DNA of 64,000 bases from Bin25 sp026709415 (GTDB lineage Bacteria > Bacteroidota > Bacteroidia > Flavobacteriales > Flavobacteriaceae): assembly GCA_965200045.1 (NCBI GenBank), contig OZ241330.1:1798001-1862000 (forward strand), written 5' to 3'. Below, piece after piece: positions 28,557-36,056 of the stretch (position 1 is its first letter; each line of letters opens with the position of its first letter). The notes beneath the pieces are model-generated. The model was not told the origin of the DNA. It saw nothing but the letters and a program-made list of their open reading frames with translations, and made no database searches. The position numbers were made by a program, and so were the translations under genes.

Positions 28557-28952
28557 TCAATAATAACTTACTCCACCATCATTGATATTTCGACTTTTAG
28601 ATTTTTCTATTTCAATCAGTTGGCTGATTTGTCTTTCTAGAATTGGAATATCCACCTTGATTGCTTTCCAAATGTTATAATCTATTTTATCATATTGATG
28701 GATTAAAATATGCCTCATGCCTATCAACTTTCTCCTATTAACATTGGCGTTTCTTATCGTGTAGTCCTTGCTAATATTATTAGACGCCTCACCAATCACT
28801 TCAAAGTTTCTAATTAAAATATCCTGTAAATCTGAATCAGACCCCAGAGCTTCTAAACGTTCACAGTCTTTAAATTTCTCAATAACCCGATCAATTTTTT
28901 CTTTAATGTGTTTTAATCGATAGAGAACATTATTTCTCGAATGTTTTTTCAT
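28557..28952 (-). CDS. hepT: HEPN-domain toxin, HepT family (DUF86)
   Basis: The 131-residue protein is a HepT-type HEPN ribonuclease. It has the all-helical pattern YRLKHIKEKIDRVIEKF, IRNFEVIGEASNNIS and the catalytic R-X4-H-X-Y motif as RHILIHQY, followed by KVDIPILERQI. HEPN toxins of this type cleave RNA unless the paired MNT antitoxin AMPylates the motif tyrosine, as shown for MntA-HepT systems. It overlaps the upstream MNT gene by 23 bases, the standard gene order. This is the only fully canonical MNT-HEPN pair in the window. Confidence 0.88.
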   Translation of the reverse strand: MKKHSRNNVLYRLKHIKEKIDRVIEKFKDCERLEALGSDSDLQDILIRNFEVIGEASNNISKDYTIRNANVNRRKLIGMRHILIHQYDKIDYNIWKAIKVDIPILERQISQLIEIEKSKSRNINDGGVSYY

Positions 28953-29229
28953 TAAAAAAAACTTTTATATCATTTTGAATAAACTCATCTAGAATTGATT
29001 TTGTATGGAAAGGAACAAGATCCACATGTCGATTTAATTTTTTCTCTAGCAACTCTTTAAGATCTAAGATTTCAATTAGGCCATAATCACTGTCAAATGA
29101 ATAGAGCAAATCGATATCACTATGTTCATTCTCTTCATTTCTAGCATACGAACCAAAGACACCAATTTTTGTCGGTTTCAAAGGCTCCATTGCTTCGATA
29201 ATAATGCTTTTTTGTTTTTTGGTAAGCAT
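28930..29229 (-). CDS. mntA: MNT-type nucleotidyltransferase antitoxin (MntA)
   Basis: From ATG 29229 the protein is 99 residues, opening MLTKKQKSIIIEAMEPLKPTKIGVFGSYAR. It contains the minimal nucleotidyltransferase motif GSYARNEENEHSDIDLLYSF, that is GS-X10-D-X-D intact. Such proteins inactivate the partner HEPN toxin by transferring AMP to its active-site tyrosine. An in-frame start at 29274 would add 15 residues not shared with the other copies in this window, so the shorter start is preferred. It overlaps hepT by 23 bases. Confidence 0.88.
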   Translation of the reverse strand: MLTKKQKSIIIEAMEPLKPTKIGVFGSYARNEENEHSDIDLLYSFDSDYGLIEILDLKELLEKKLNRHVDLVPFHTKSILDEFIQNDIKVFFNEKTFEK

Positions 29230-29528
29230 AGAATAAAACTTGTTTAGTAATAGCCTTACAAATGAATTTATCAAATAACTGTTTTTAAATCAACGCATTT
29301 GCACTTTGGATAAGTTGTATTTTTGATTTATACTGTTTTTTAACCAGGCTTTCATTTCCAAATCGCCTAAGAACCTTTACTAGGATTAAAAAATCCATTT
29401 TACTCAAGTTTAACGAACTCCCGTAGCACTCACGATATAATGACAAACCCGAGTTTAAAATCTGATTGGGGTGGGGTCGATTTTTTGTTCACACGGTTAA
29501 AACTTAAAAATGAATCAATCGGTACTGA

Positions 29529-29888
29529 CTATTTCAAAATAAGATCGCCATCAATGTTTAATTTTTTATGTAGAGACTTTGCGATTTTCAAGGTGATTTC
29601 TCGTTTGCCATTCAAGTATTCACTAATTCTTGAGGGGCTCGTATTCAATAATTTAGTTAAATCTTTTCTTTTTAATCCCATTTCGAACATACGAAGTTCA
29701 ATCATTTCCTTTAAAGTAGGGGATTCTATTGGGAAGTGTTTTTCTTCGTATTGTTCGACGATATTACTCAACTGAATCAATTCTTTACTAAAAGCGGAGT
29801 TTTCAATCGTGTCCTCTCTAATTTGTTTTAATAGTTCTTCCAATCGAAGATTGGCTTCTGCATACTCTCTTTGCGTAATTATTTTCAT
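29529..29888 (-). CDS. higA: HigA-type antitoxin
   Basis: The 119-residue protein has an N-terminal coiled segment and a C-terminal helix-turn-helix of the XRE type (LKRKDLTKLLNTSPSRISEYLNGKREIT). This is typical of HigA antitoxins in toxin-first HigBA operons. It should bind HigB and repress the operon. It begins four bases after the higB stop. An inverted repeat upstream of higB is a candidate operator. Confidence 0.85.
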   Translation of the reverse strand: MKIITQREYAEANLRLEELLKQIREDTIENSAFSKELIQLSNIVEQYEEKHFPIESPTLKEMIELRMFEMGLKRKDLTKLLNTSPSRISEYLNGKREITLKIAKSLHKKLNIDGDLILK

Positions 29889-29892
29889 CGTA

Positions 29893-30186
29893 CTATAGTG
29901 TATTTATACTCTTTAATTCATTATAATCTTTGCGACGACCAACCCATCGTATGGAAACTCGTTGTATTCTAAACAAAATGATGACAACAACTCTATAGTG
30001 ATTTCCTTTAATATTTATCACGCACCTTTTATTCCCAACCCTATCGACTGAGTTGAATGTATTTTTTAAACCAGAAAAACTTTTCCATTCAGCATTCTTT
30101 GTCTTATTGAACCATTCTTTAAGTGCTCCTTTTGCATTTGGTTCTCTTAAAAAAAAATTCCCTAAGTCTTCTGAAAGAGACCACAT
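29893..30186 (-). CDS. higB: HigB-type mRNA interferase toxin
   Basis: The 97-residue protein matches the HigB toxin family: PNAKGALKEWFNKTKNAEWKS, LKNTFNSVDRVGNKRCVINIKGNHYRVVVII and IRWVGRRKDYNEL. This is a RelE-fold ribosome-dependent RNase with the usual basic and aromatic residues at the C-terminus. The first residues differ from the family consensus, so the exact start is uncertain. Toxin-before-antitoxin order is normal for HigBA. Confidence 0.82.
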   Translation of the reverse strand: MWSLSEDLGNFFLREPNAKGALKEWFNKTKNAEWKSFSGLKNTFNSVDRVGNKRCVINIKGNHYRVVVIILFRIQRVSIRWVGRRKDYNELKSINTL

Positions 30187-30223
30187 GCACTATAAAAAGA
30201 CTTTTACTTTGGTGACAAAAATA

Positions 30224-30240
30224 ATTACATATATTGTAAT
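30224..30240. promoter_or_regulatory. Candidate HigA operator upstream of higB
   Basis: ATTACA and TGTAAT flank five bases (ATTACATATATTGTAAT), a near-perfect 17-bp palindrome about 40 bases before higB. A half-site, TTACATAATTGG on the minus strand, lies directly next to it. Position and symmetry suit an autoregulatory HTH binding site. Confidence 0.45.
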
Positions 30241-30668
30241 GTTATTCCCAATTATGTAAGTAAAATTCTTTTTTCTTCAGCAAAAAATGATTGGAGCAAG
30301 TCCAGATTTTCATTAGAAATTAAAATTCTAAAAGAGTGGGCTTTATGTATTACTATTACCAATAGAATCTGATAAATACGACAATTTCCTTCAAAGTTGA
30401 ACATGACTTCTCATTGAGTTTAATACCTAAATATAAATTAAGAAATCGTCGAAAAACAGTAGGTCGTTCAAAAAAGATAGTTGCTATTTCGTCGAGGCCT
30501 TAAAATAAATTGCTCTAATGATTTTGGCTGTCACAAATATCGTCTTGATTCATTGAATTAGTTACGGAGTATTCATTGTATGCTATAGATCCACTTATCA
30601 TCTGAATTGTATATCAAGTACCCTCTCACAATCTCATAACATCTTTTTGATAATCCTTTGAAGAGCAT
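30241..30668. other. Intergenic stretch between higB and hsdR, nothing recognised
   Basis: AT-rich with no open frame of convincing length, no clear hairpin and no known RNA. It separates the divergently placed end of hsdR and the higBA promoter. Confidence 0.5.
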
Positions 30669-33600
30669 CTATAAGTATTGATTTTCAATGTTTTCCAATA
30701 CAGAGTCTCCTGTAATATCTTGAAACTTTTCAAAGTGATTCGACAGTTCAGCATGTACCAACTCTTTTTTTTCTCTTCTTCCTGCTGCGGGATCGAATCG
30801 AGACATAGGGGGCAAGCATTTGGACATTGATGTTCCGGTACTTGAGATGAATCCATTTTTGAAACCCTCTATCATAAATTCGTAGGTGCAGTTTCGTTTT
30901 AAATTTTCTTTTTCGATGATTGCATCTAGTTCTTGACTCCACTTTTGTTCAACAAATACTGGCCAATCTTTGTCAATATCTGATTGGACATTCAGATGAT
31001 CAATAAATTCCATAATTAAATCTTTTTTATTTCTTAGAGAAACACTGGAATTGATGGCCTTTTCAATATTTAATCTGTGATGTTTATCTTGAGTGTGTTT
31101 TTCGTGATATTTTTTAACCATATCTAAGATATAGTCCACATTGATATCGACTTGTTTTATTAATTCAATTTCAAAAATCAAATCATCGTTAATGTTTTCA
31201 ACATCAGTTTCTCCTTTTTTTCTATGCTTTTGATACAAGTCGAGGTAGATGCTTTGATAATCTCGTTGGTCTCTTTCAGATAGAATTTCATTTCCAGAAA
31301 ACTCATCAAAAGTTTCAAGAACATTTTTCAATTTCAATTGTTTGTTAAAAAGTAAAATGAAGTCCTTTTCGTTTTGTTCGCCGATGATTTGTCTTTTTAA
31401 GGGAAATAGTGAAAGGATTTTTTCAACGATTGATTTATATCCTTCAAATTCTTTGTTATTTTCGGTATATCCATCGTAGTAGTCTTGATACTTTTTCAGT
31501 AAGACAATTCCTTTGGCTTTTTCATCACCAAATAGAGCAATGGCTTCATTTGTTGACTTTTCGAGATTTCTGAAACTCACAATATTTCCAAAGTTTTTAA
31601 TTCTGTTTAAAATTCGATTTGTTCTTGAAAATGCTTGCATCAAGCCATGTAATCTGAGATTTTTATCAAGCCAAAGCGTATTCAAAGTTTTCGCGTCAAA
31701 TCCAGTGAGAAACATGTTCACCACAATCAATAAATCGATTTCCCTTTCTTTGACTCTTTGACTGACGTCTTTGTAATAATTCTGAAATTTTTCTGATGAT
31801 GTATCAAATGATGTCTTGAACATGGCATTATAATCTTGGATGGCATCATCCAAAAAATCACGTGACCCTTGCTCTAAAAATTCTGTGTTTTCAAGGTTTT
31901 CATCAATAAGCCCATCATGATTGTCATCATTTTCATTGACGTTATAGCTGTAGATTAAGGCTATCTTTAGTTTTTTATCACTAGGGAGGGTCTTCATTTT
32001 TGATTGAAAAACTTGATAGTATTTTTTAGCAACATCGATTGATGAAACAGCAAAAAGGGAGTTGAATCCTTTGAGTCTTCGACTGCTTAATTTATATGTT
32101 GCGTTTCGTTTGGTCTTTTGGTTAAATTGTTTCAGGATATAGTCTACAATTTTTGAATGTCTTTTAGGTGAATTTAGAGCCGCTTCTCGATCAATATCAG
32201 GTACTTTATTGTTTTCGATTCTTTCCTCTTCACGAAATGTTTGAACCCAATCAACTTTAAAGGGCAACACATTTTCATCCGTAATGGCATTAACAACAGT
32301 GTAAGAGTGCAATCGACTCCCAAAAACTTGCTCCGTAGTTTTGAATAACGTTTTACTACTGGAGGGGGCATTGACGGGAAAAATAGGCGTTCCCGTAAAA
32401 CCAAACAAATGGTACTTTTTGAAAGCTTGAACTATTTTTTGGTGCATACTACCAAATTGAGATCGATGGCACTCATCAAAGATGATGACCACATGTTTTT
32501 TGAAAACGGAATGTTTTGCATTCTTTTTGATAAATCGATCAAGCTTTTGAATGGTGGTAATGATGATCCTTGCTTGGGGATTTTCAAATTGTGTTGTAAG
32601 AATTTTGGTGCTAGCATTACCATTAGCTGCTCCCTTTTGAAACTTATCGTATTCTTTCATTGTTTGATAATCTAGGTCCTTACGATCGACAACGAAAAGA
32701 ATCTTTTCCAAATCAGGCAACTTACAAGCCAATTGTGCTGTTTTAAAACTTGTTAATGTTTTACCAGATCCTGTTGTATGCCAGATATATCCTCCAGCAT
32801 CAATGGTTCCATACTTTTTATAATTGGCGCTTATTTCAATACGTCTTAAAATATGTTCGGTGGCTGCTATTTGATAGGGACGCATGACCAATAACTCTTC
32901 TTCAGAAGTATAAACACAGTAACGTGTTAAGATGCTTAAAAGAGTATGCTTTGCAAAAAATGTTTCTGCAAAACACATTAAATCTCTGATATGATTGTTT
33001 TTTTCGTCAGTCCACCAACTCGTGAATTCGTAACTATTGCTTCTTGATTTTACGTCCTTTCCTAATCTAGAAGATTCTTTTAGGTGAATCGATCGCGTGG
33101 TGTTGCTATAATATTTGGTTTGTGTACCATTTGAAATAACAAAGAGTTGAACATATTCAAACAAACCCGATTCTGACCAAAAACTTTCTCTTTGATAACG
33201 GTTAATTTGGTTGAAGGCTTCTCTTAATAAAGAACCTCTTTTTTTTAATTCAACATGGACTAAGGGGAGTCCATTGACTAAAATCGTCACATCATATCTA
33301 TTTTTCCTTTTTCCCTCGTTCGCCTCATATTGATTGATGACTTGTAGATAATTATCATGAATATTATCTTTTTGAATTAATCGAATGTTTTTGGTTGTTC
33401 CATCATCGCGTGTTAATATTTTAATGTAATCCTCTTGAATGACATTTGTCTTTTCTTTAATTCCTTGATTTTTGTTTGATATATATGAATCAAAAAACCG
33501 TTTCCATTCTTTATTACTGAATTGATAATCATTGAGTTTTTCTAGTTGTATTCTCAAATTCTGTTTTAAACCCTCTTCATTTTTGATTGGCACATATTCA

Positions 33601-33746
33601 TAGGCTTGCGCTTGAAGTTGTTGAATAAAAGATTTTTCAAGTTCGTACTCTGATTGATACTTCGTACTTCGATCTTTTTCTGAATCATATTCAGAGACAA
33701 CAGTGCTTTGAGGATTTAATGCAACGACGTTGTATTTAGTGCTCAC
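30669..33746 (-). CDS. hsdR: Type I restriction enzyme, R subunit (HsdR)
   Basis: The 1025-residue restriction and translocation subunit is complete. The N-terminal PD-(D/E)XK nuclease is visible at about 152-168 (YDVTILVNG then VELKK). The helicase motor has motif I HTTGSGKT (323-330), motif II DECH (424-427), motif III GFTGTP and motif VI QAFSRTNR. A helical C-terminal region follows for binding the methylase. The start is GTG 33746, inside the 3' end of hsdS (11-base overlap), so it is translationally coupled. With HsdM and HsdS it cuts DNA unmethylated at the HsdS target. Confidence 0.95.
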   Translation of the reverse strand: MSTKYNVVALNPQSTVVSEYDSEKDRSTKYQSEYELEKSFIQQLQAQAYEYVPIKNEEGLKQNLRIQLEKLNDYQFSNKEWKRFFDSYISNKNQGIKEKTNVIQEDYIKILTRDDGTTKNIRLIQKDNIHDNYLQVINQYEANEGKRKNRYDVTILVNGLPLVHVELKKRGSLLREAFNQINRYQRESFWSESGLFEYVQLFVISNGTQTKYYSNTTRSIHLKESSRLGKDVKSRSNSYEFTSWWTDEKNNHIRDLMCFAETFFAKHTLLSILTRYCVYTSEEELLVMRPYQIAATEHILRRIEISANYKKYGTIDAGGYIWHTTGSGKTLTSFKTAQLACKLPDLEKILFVVDRKDLDYQTMKEYDKFQKGAANGNASTKILTTQFENPQARIIITTIQKLDRFIKKNAKHSVFKKHVVIIFDECHRSQFGSMHQKIVQAFKKYHLFGFTGTPIFPVNAPSSSKTLFKTTEQVFGSRLHSYTVVNAITDENVLPFKVDWVQTFREEERIENNKVPDIDREAALNSPKRHSKIVDYILKQFNQKTKRNATYKLSSRRLKGFNSLFAVSSIDVAKKYYQVFQSKMKTLPSDKKLKIALIYSYNVNENDDNHDGLIDENLENTEFLEQGSRDFLDDAIQDYNAMFKTSFDTSSEKFQNYYKDVSQRVKEREIDLLIVVNMFLTGFDAKTLNTLWLDKNLRLHGLMQAFSRTNRILNRIKNFGNIVSFRNLEKSTNEAIALFGDEKAKGIVLLKKYQDYYDGYTENNKEFEGYKSIVEKILSLFPLKRQIIGEQNEKDFILLFNKQLKLKNVLETFDEFSGNEILSERDQRDYQSIYLDLYQKHRKKGETDVENINDDLIFEIELIKQVDINVDYILDMVKKYHEKHTQDKHHRLNIEKAINSSVSLRNKKDLIMEFIDHLNVQSDIDKDWPVFVEQKWSQELDAIIEKENLKRNCTYEFMIEGFKNGFISSTGTSMSKCLPPMSRFDPAAGRREKKELVHAELSNHFEKFQDITGDSVLENIENQYL

Positions 33747-35508
33747 TCGGTTTTTCTTTGAACGTTAATAGTTTATCACCATAGAATTCGTATTGCTTTT
33801 TTCTTGATTTTATTTCAGCAGGGAATCCCATAGATAAATCATTGATGAGTGTATCAAACTCTTCTAAAATGGAAGCTTTCATAATTTGTTGTGACATTGG
33901 TGGCATGGGAATCTTGATTTTTGCAAATCGTTGTTTTGAAATATTAAATCGGGTGACTCCGTTAACCGATTTTTTGATTTGTTTTCTGAAATGCTTACTT
34001 CTTAAATAGTGTTTTAAAAATTTAGGGTAAAATTGATAGCTATTGTTGAAACGAAACCCAAAGCAAAAGCTATTCAAATACAACGCATGGTTGACTTCAT
34101 CAGTTACCACCGAAGACATGCCACAATCTTCGGGTGTTTCTGAAGAACCTGTGAAAATGACATCACCATATTGCACTTGATTTTGATTTTCATTCGCACC
34201 AACTTTGACAAACGATGTGATATTTTCCGTGTCAATTTCCATGTTATGAAACACATTCTTGTACGAGATGTATTTTACATTTCCATTAGAAAAATCATTT
34301 TTCGTTTTTCCCCTTAGACCACTAAAGAAATATCCTAATTCTCTCAATTCTTTATATTCAATTGCCCCCCCCCGATTTTTGAAGGTTAGTAGTTCATTGC
34401 GATAGTATTCATACTGTTTTCTTCTCGCTTTTTGCTCAGCAGGCAGACCAATAGATAGGTCAGTCGTTAGCTTGTCGAATTGATCTAGAATGGAAACAAT
34501 TTGATTTTGTTGTGAAATAGGTGGCACTGGTATTTTAAGTTTACCAACTACATCTTTAGATAATCCAGGAATGCCAGCTCCTCTTTTCACATTCATTAAT
34601 TCCCTCTGTCCATTTTTTAAAACATAATAAAGGAATCGATTGGAAATGAAATTTTTATTAGGCTTTACCACATAACAATGGGCATTTGCCCAGAATTTTT
34701 CTTGCATATAATTCACATGACCCGCTGAAGCTCCTCCTTGACTAATGGTAATGGTATCCGCTTCTGTATTGTATTCATCATACCGTCCAGAAGAATAGAT
34801 CCCACCATTGAGAACAGGGTATTTTCCATTCATCATCAAAACGGACCTATTCAATTGTTTCCCAGTATAAATGTCTGATAGATGTTTCAAGTCAATATCA
34901 ATTACCCCCCCCTGATTTTTGAAGGTCAGTAGTTCATGACGATAGTATTCGTACTGCTTTTTTCTTGCCTTTTGTTCCGCAGGGATGCCTATGGAAAGGT
35001 CATTTGCAAGAGTATAGAACTCGTCGAGAATCGATACGATATGCTTCTGTAATGAAATTGGTGGGATTGGAATTTTAACAGACTCTAGCTTACTGTTATA
35101 TAGTCTTTTAATAGTTCCTCCTTGAGTATTCCATCTTACAGTTGAATAGAAATAGTATAAAAACTTATTTAGCACTTTTTTTTGATCGTTATCAATCCAA
35201 ACGATATTTGAATCTTGAAAATAAGCAGGCTTTCCATCATATATTATTGTACGACCGATAGTGCCAGATGCTGAGATTAGGACATCGCCTTTTTTGGGGA
35301 ATGAATAATTGTTTCGATATTTATTATAAAGTTTATATGAAATAAACGAATTTGCTTTTTTTCCAAAAGTGCTGATTTTATAAAAGGGGATTTCACCTTT
35401 TTCCGTTGTTTGATTTTTGAAAATACGTCTACACATTGAAGTCTTGCCGATTTCTCCTAAAGTTGTCCATGTTATTTGCCCCCCCCCGTTTTTATTATCG
35501 AATGTCAA
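33736..35508 (-). CDS. hsdS: Type I specificity subunit, downstream part with three target-recognition domains
   Basis: This open frame of 590 codons contains three target-recognition domains (TRDs): B about residues 8-150, C about 203-350 and D about 400-545. Each ends in an IP-PP motif and is followed by the same helical spacer, with the pattern ILD.F......GIPAEQKARKKQYEYYR..LLTFKN.GG. Normal HsdS has two TRDs and two spacers. The frame has no good start: only a TTG at 35508, with coding sequence continuing upstream in the same frame to the C8 tract at 35625, where it would join TRD A if one base were added. Each TRD begins at a G8/G9 tract. I therefore read it as the distal part of a phase-variable gene, not an independent gene. 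Internal starts remain possible. Confidence 0.85.
   Translation of the reverse strand: MTFDNKNGGGQITWTTLGEIGKTSMCRRIFKNQTTEKGEIPFYKISTFGKKANSFISYKLYNKYRNNYSFPKKGDVLISASGTIGRTIIYDGKPAYFQDSNIVWIDNDQKKVLNKFLYYFYSTVRWNTQGGTIKRLYNSKLESVKIPIPPISLQKHIVSILDEFYTLANDLSIGIPAEQKARKKQYEYYRHELLTFKNQGGVIDIDLKHLSDIYTGKQLNRSVLMMNGKYPVLNGGIYSSGRYDEYNTEADTITISQGGASAGHVNYMQEKFWANAHCYVVKPNKNFISNRFLYYVLKNGQRELMNVKRGAGIPGLSKDVVGKLKIPVPPISQQNQIVSILDQFDKLTTDLSIGLPAEQKARRKQYEYYRNELLTFKNRGGAIEYKELRELGYFFSGLRGKTKNDFSNGNVKYISYKNVFHNMEIDTENITSFVKVGANENQNQVQYGDVIFTGSSETPEDCGMSSVVTDEVNHALYLNSFCFGFRFNNSYQFYPKFLKHYLRSKHFRKQIKKSVNGVTRFNISKQRFAKIKIPMPPMSQQIMKASILEEFDTLINDLSMGFPAEIKSRKKQYEFYGDKLLTFKEKPSEH
34365..34373 (-). repeat. 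G9 tract before TRD D in hsdS
   Basis: Nine G on the coding strand, in frame as NRGGAI. Loss of one G gives a stop nine codons later; gain of one gives a stop two codons after the tract. Either would end HsdS just after the third spacer. Confidence 0.8.
34374..34988. repeat. Direct repeat of the hsdS spacer coding sequence
   Basis: About 75 bases at 34374-34448 recur at 34914-34988 with roughly 80% identity by eye. Both begin gatttttgaaggt and continue through agtagttca and gatagtattc. Weaker copies lie near 33760 and 35490. They encode the LLTFKN/KKQYEYYR spacer and could support recombination that swaps or deletes a TRD. Confidence 0.7.
34905..34912 (-). repeat. G8 tract before TRD C in hsdS
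   Basis: Eight G on the coding strand, in frame as NQGGVI. Loss of one G reads CAG GGG GGG TAA, an immediate stop; gain of one reads GGT AAT TGA. If TRD A were in frame, either slip would leave a standard-size HsdS with two TRDs and two spacers (about 385 residues). Confidence 0.85.
35479..35487 (-). repeat. G9 tract before TRD B in hsdS
   Basis: Nine G on the coding strand, in frame as KNGGGQI. Loss of one G reads GGC AAA TAA, stopping just past the first spacer, which would leave a half-size HsdS of one TRD plus spacer (about 193 residues). Confidence 0.85.
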
Positions 35509-35545
35509 AAGAACATTTCGATAATATTCATACTGCTTCTTACGA

Positions 35546-35581
35546 GCTTCAAGTTCAGCTTCAAGTTCAGCTTCAAGTTCA
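35546..35581 (-). repeat. Three perfect 12-bp repeats in the first hsdS spacer
   Basis: The unit gcttcaagttca (plus strand) occurs three times in tandem and encodes ELEA repeats in the helical spacer between TRD A and TRD B. In EcoR124-type HsdS, two versus three copies of a 12-bp (four-residue) repeat at this place change the spacing of the bipartite DNA target. The other spacers here lack the repeat. Confidence 0.85.
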
Positions 35582-35621
35582 GTAAATGTGTCTAAAATTT
35601 TAACAATCTCCTCCTGAACTT

Positions 35622-36056
35622 TTAGGGGGGGGTGGGAATCTCAAAGTTTTTAATCACGTCAGTCGGCAGATGAGCAGGGGTCGCATCAATTTTAAGAGAT
35701 TGAAGCAAATTTTGTTTACTCTTTAGATAATAAAACAAGAACTTTTTATTCAACATCTCTTTTTCTAATGGTTTAATACAGTAACACACATCGTTAGCCC
35801 AAAACGATTCTTCGATAAAGTTTACAAAACCTGCAGTTCCATATTTTACTACCGTTGTTGTATTTGCTTGTTGATTATATTCAGTATAATATCCCATAGG
35901 CGTCACTCCACCACTATAAACAGGAATTTTGTATTTGTTGTTAAGCTGATTTTTCGTAACTCTTTTTCCACGATTTATAGAAGCAACTTCTTTCAAGGAA
36001 ATATACTCTATTCCATTTGGAGAAAGTTCTGAAATTAGTTTATCAACTTTATTCAT
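35622..36056 (-). CDS. hsdS: Type I specificity subunit, first target-recognition domain (truncated by a C8 tract)
   Basis: The 144-residue product is one complete TRD (TRD A), from NGIEYISLKEVASINRG to IKNFEIPTPP, where translation stops. It starts inside the hsdM stop codon (ATGA overlap), so it is the natural 5' end of hsdS. The stop arises directly after a C8 run at 35625-35632; with C9 the frame continues PPLKVQEEIVKILDTF into the first spacer and on through TRDs B-D (773 residues in total). As sequenced, the product lacks the helical spacer needed to dock on HsdM and is unlikely to work alone. The break could be true phase-off or a homopolymer sequencing error. Confidence 0.85.
   Translation of the reverse strand: MNKVDKLISELSPNGIEYISLKEVASINRGKRVTKNQLNNKYKIPVYSGGVTPMGYYTEYNQQANTTTVVKYGTAGFVNFIEESFWANDVCYCIKPLEKEMLNKKFLFYYLKSKQNLLQSLKIDATPAHLPTDVIKNFEIPTPP
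35625..35632 (-). repeat. C8 tract that truncates hsdS after TRD A
   Basis: Eight C on the coding strand within the IPTPP motif. The present length gives CCC CCC TAA; nine would give CCC CCC CTA AAA and join TRD A to the rest of hsdS. This position is the on/off point of the array. Confidence 0.85.

Noticed and set aside
30669..33746. Open frames of 60-90 codons on both strands within hsdR
   Set aside because: They lie wholly inside the complete hsdR gene and have no independent support.
33736..35508. Treating the 590-codon hsdS frame as an ordinary independent gene
   Set aside because: It has only a TTG start within the conserved spacer, coding sequence continues upstream in the same frame, and the natural hsdS start overlaps the hsdM stop.
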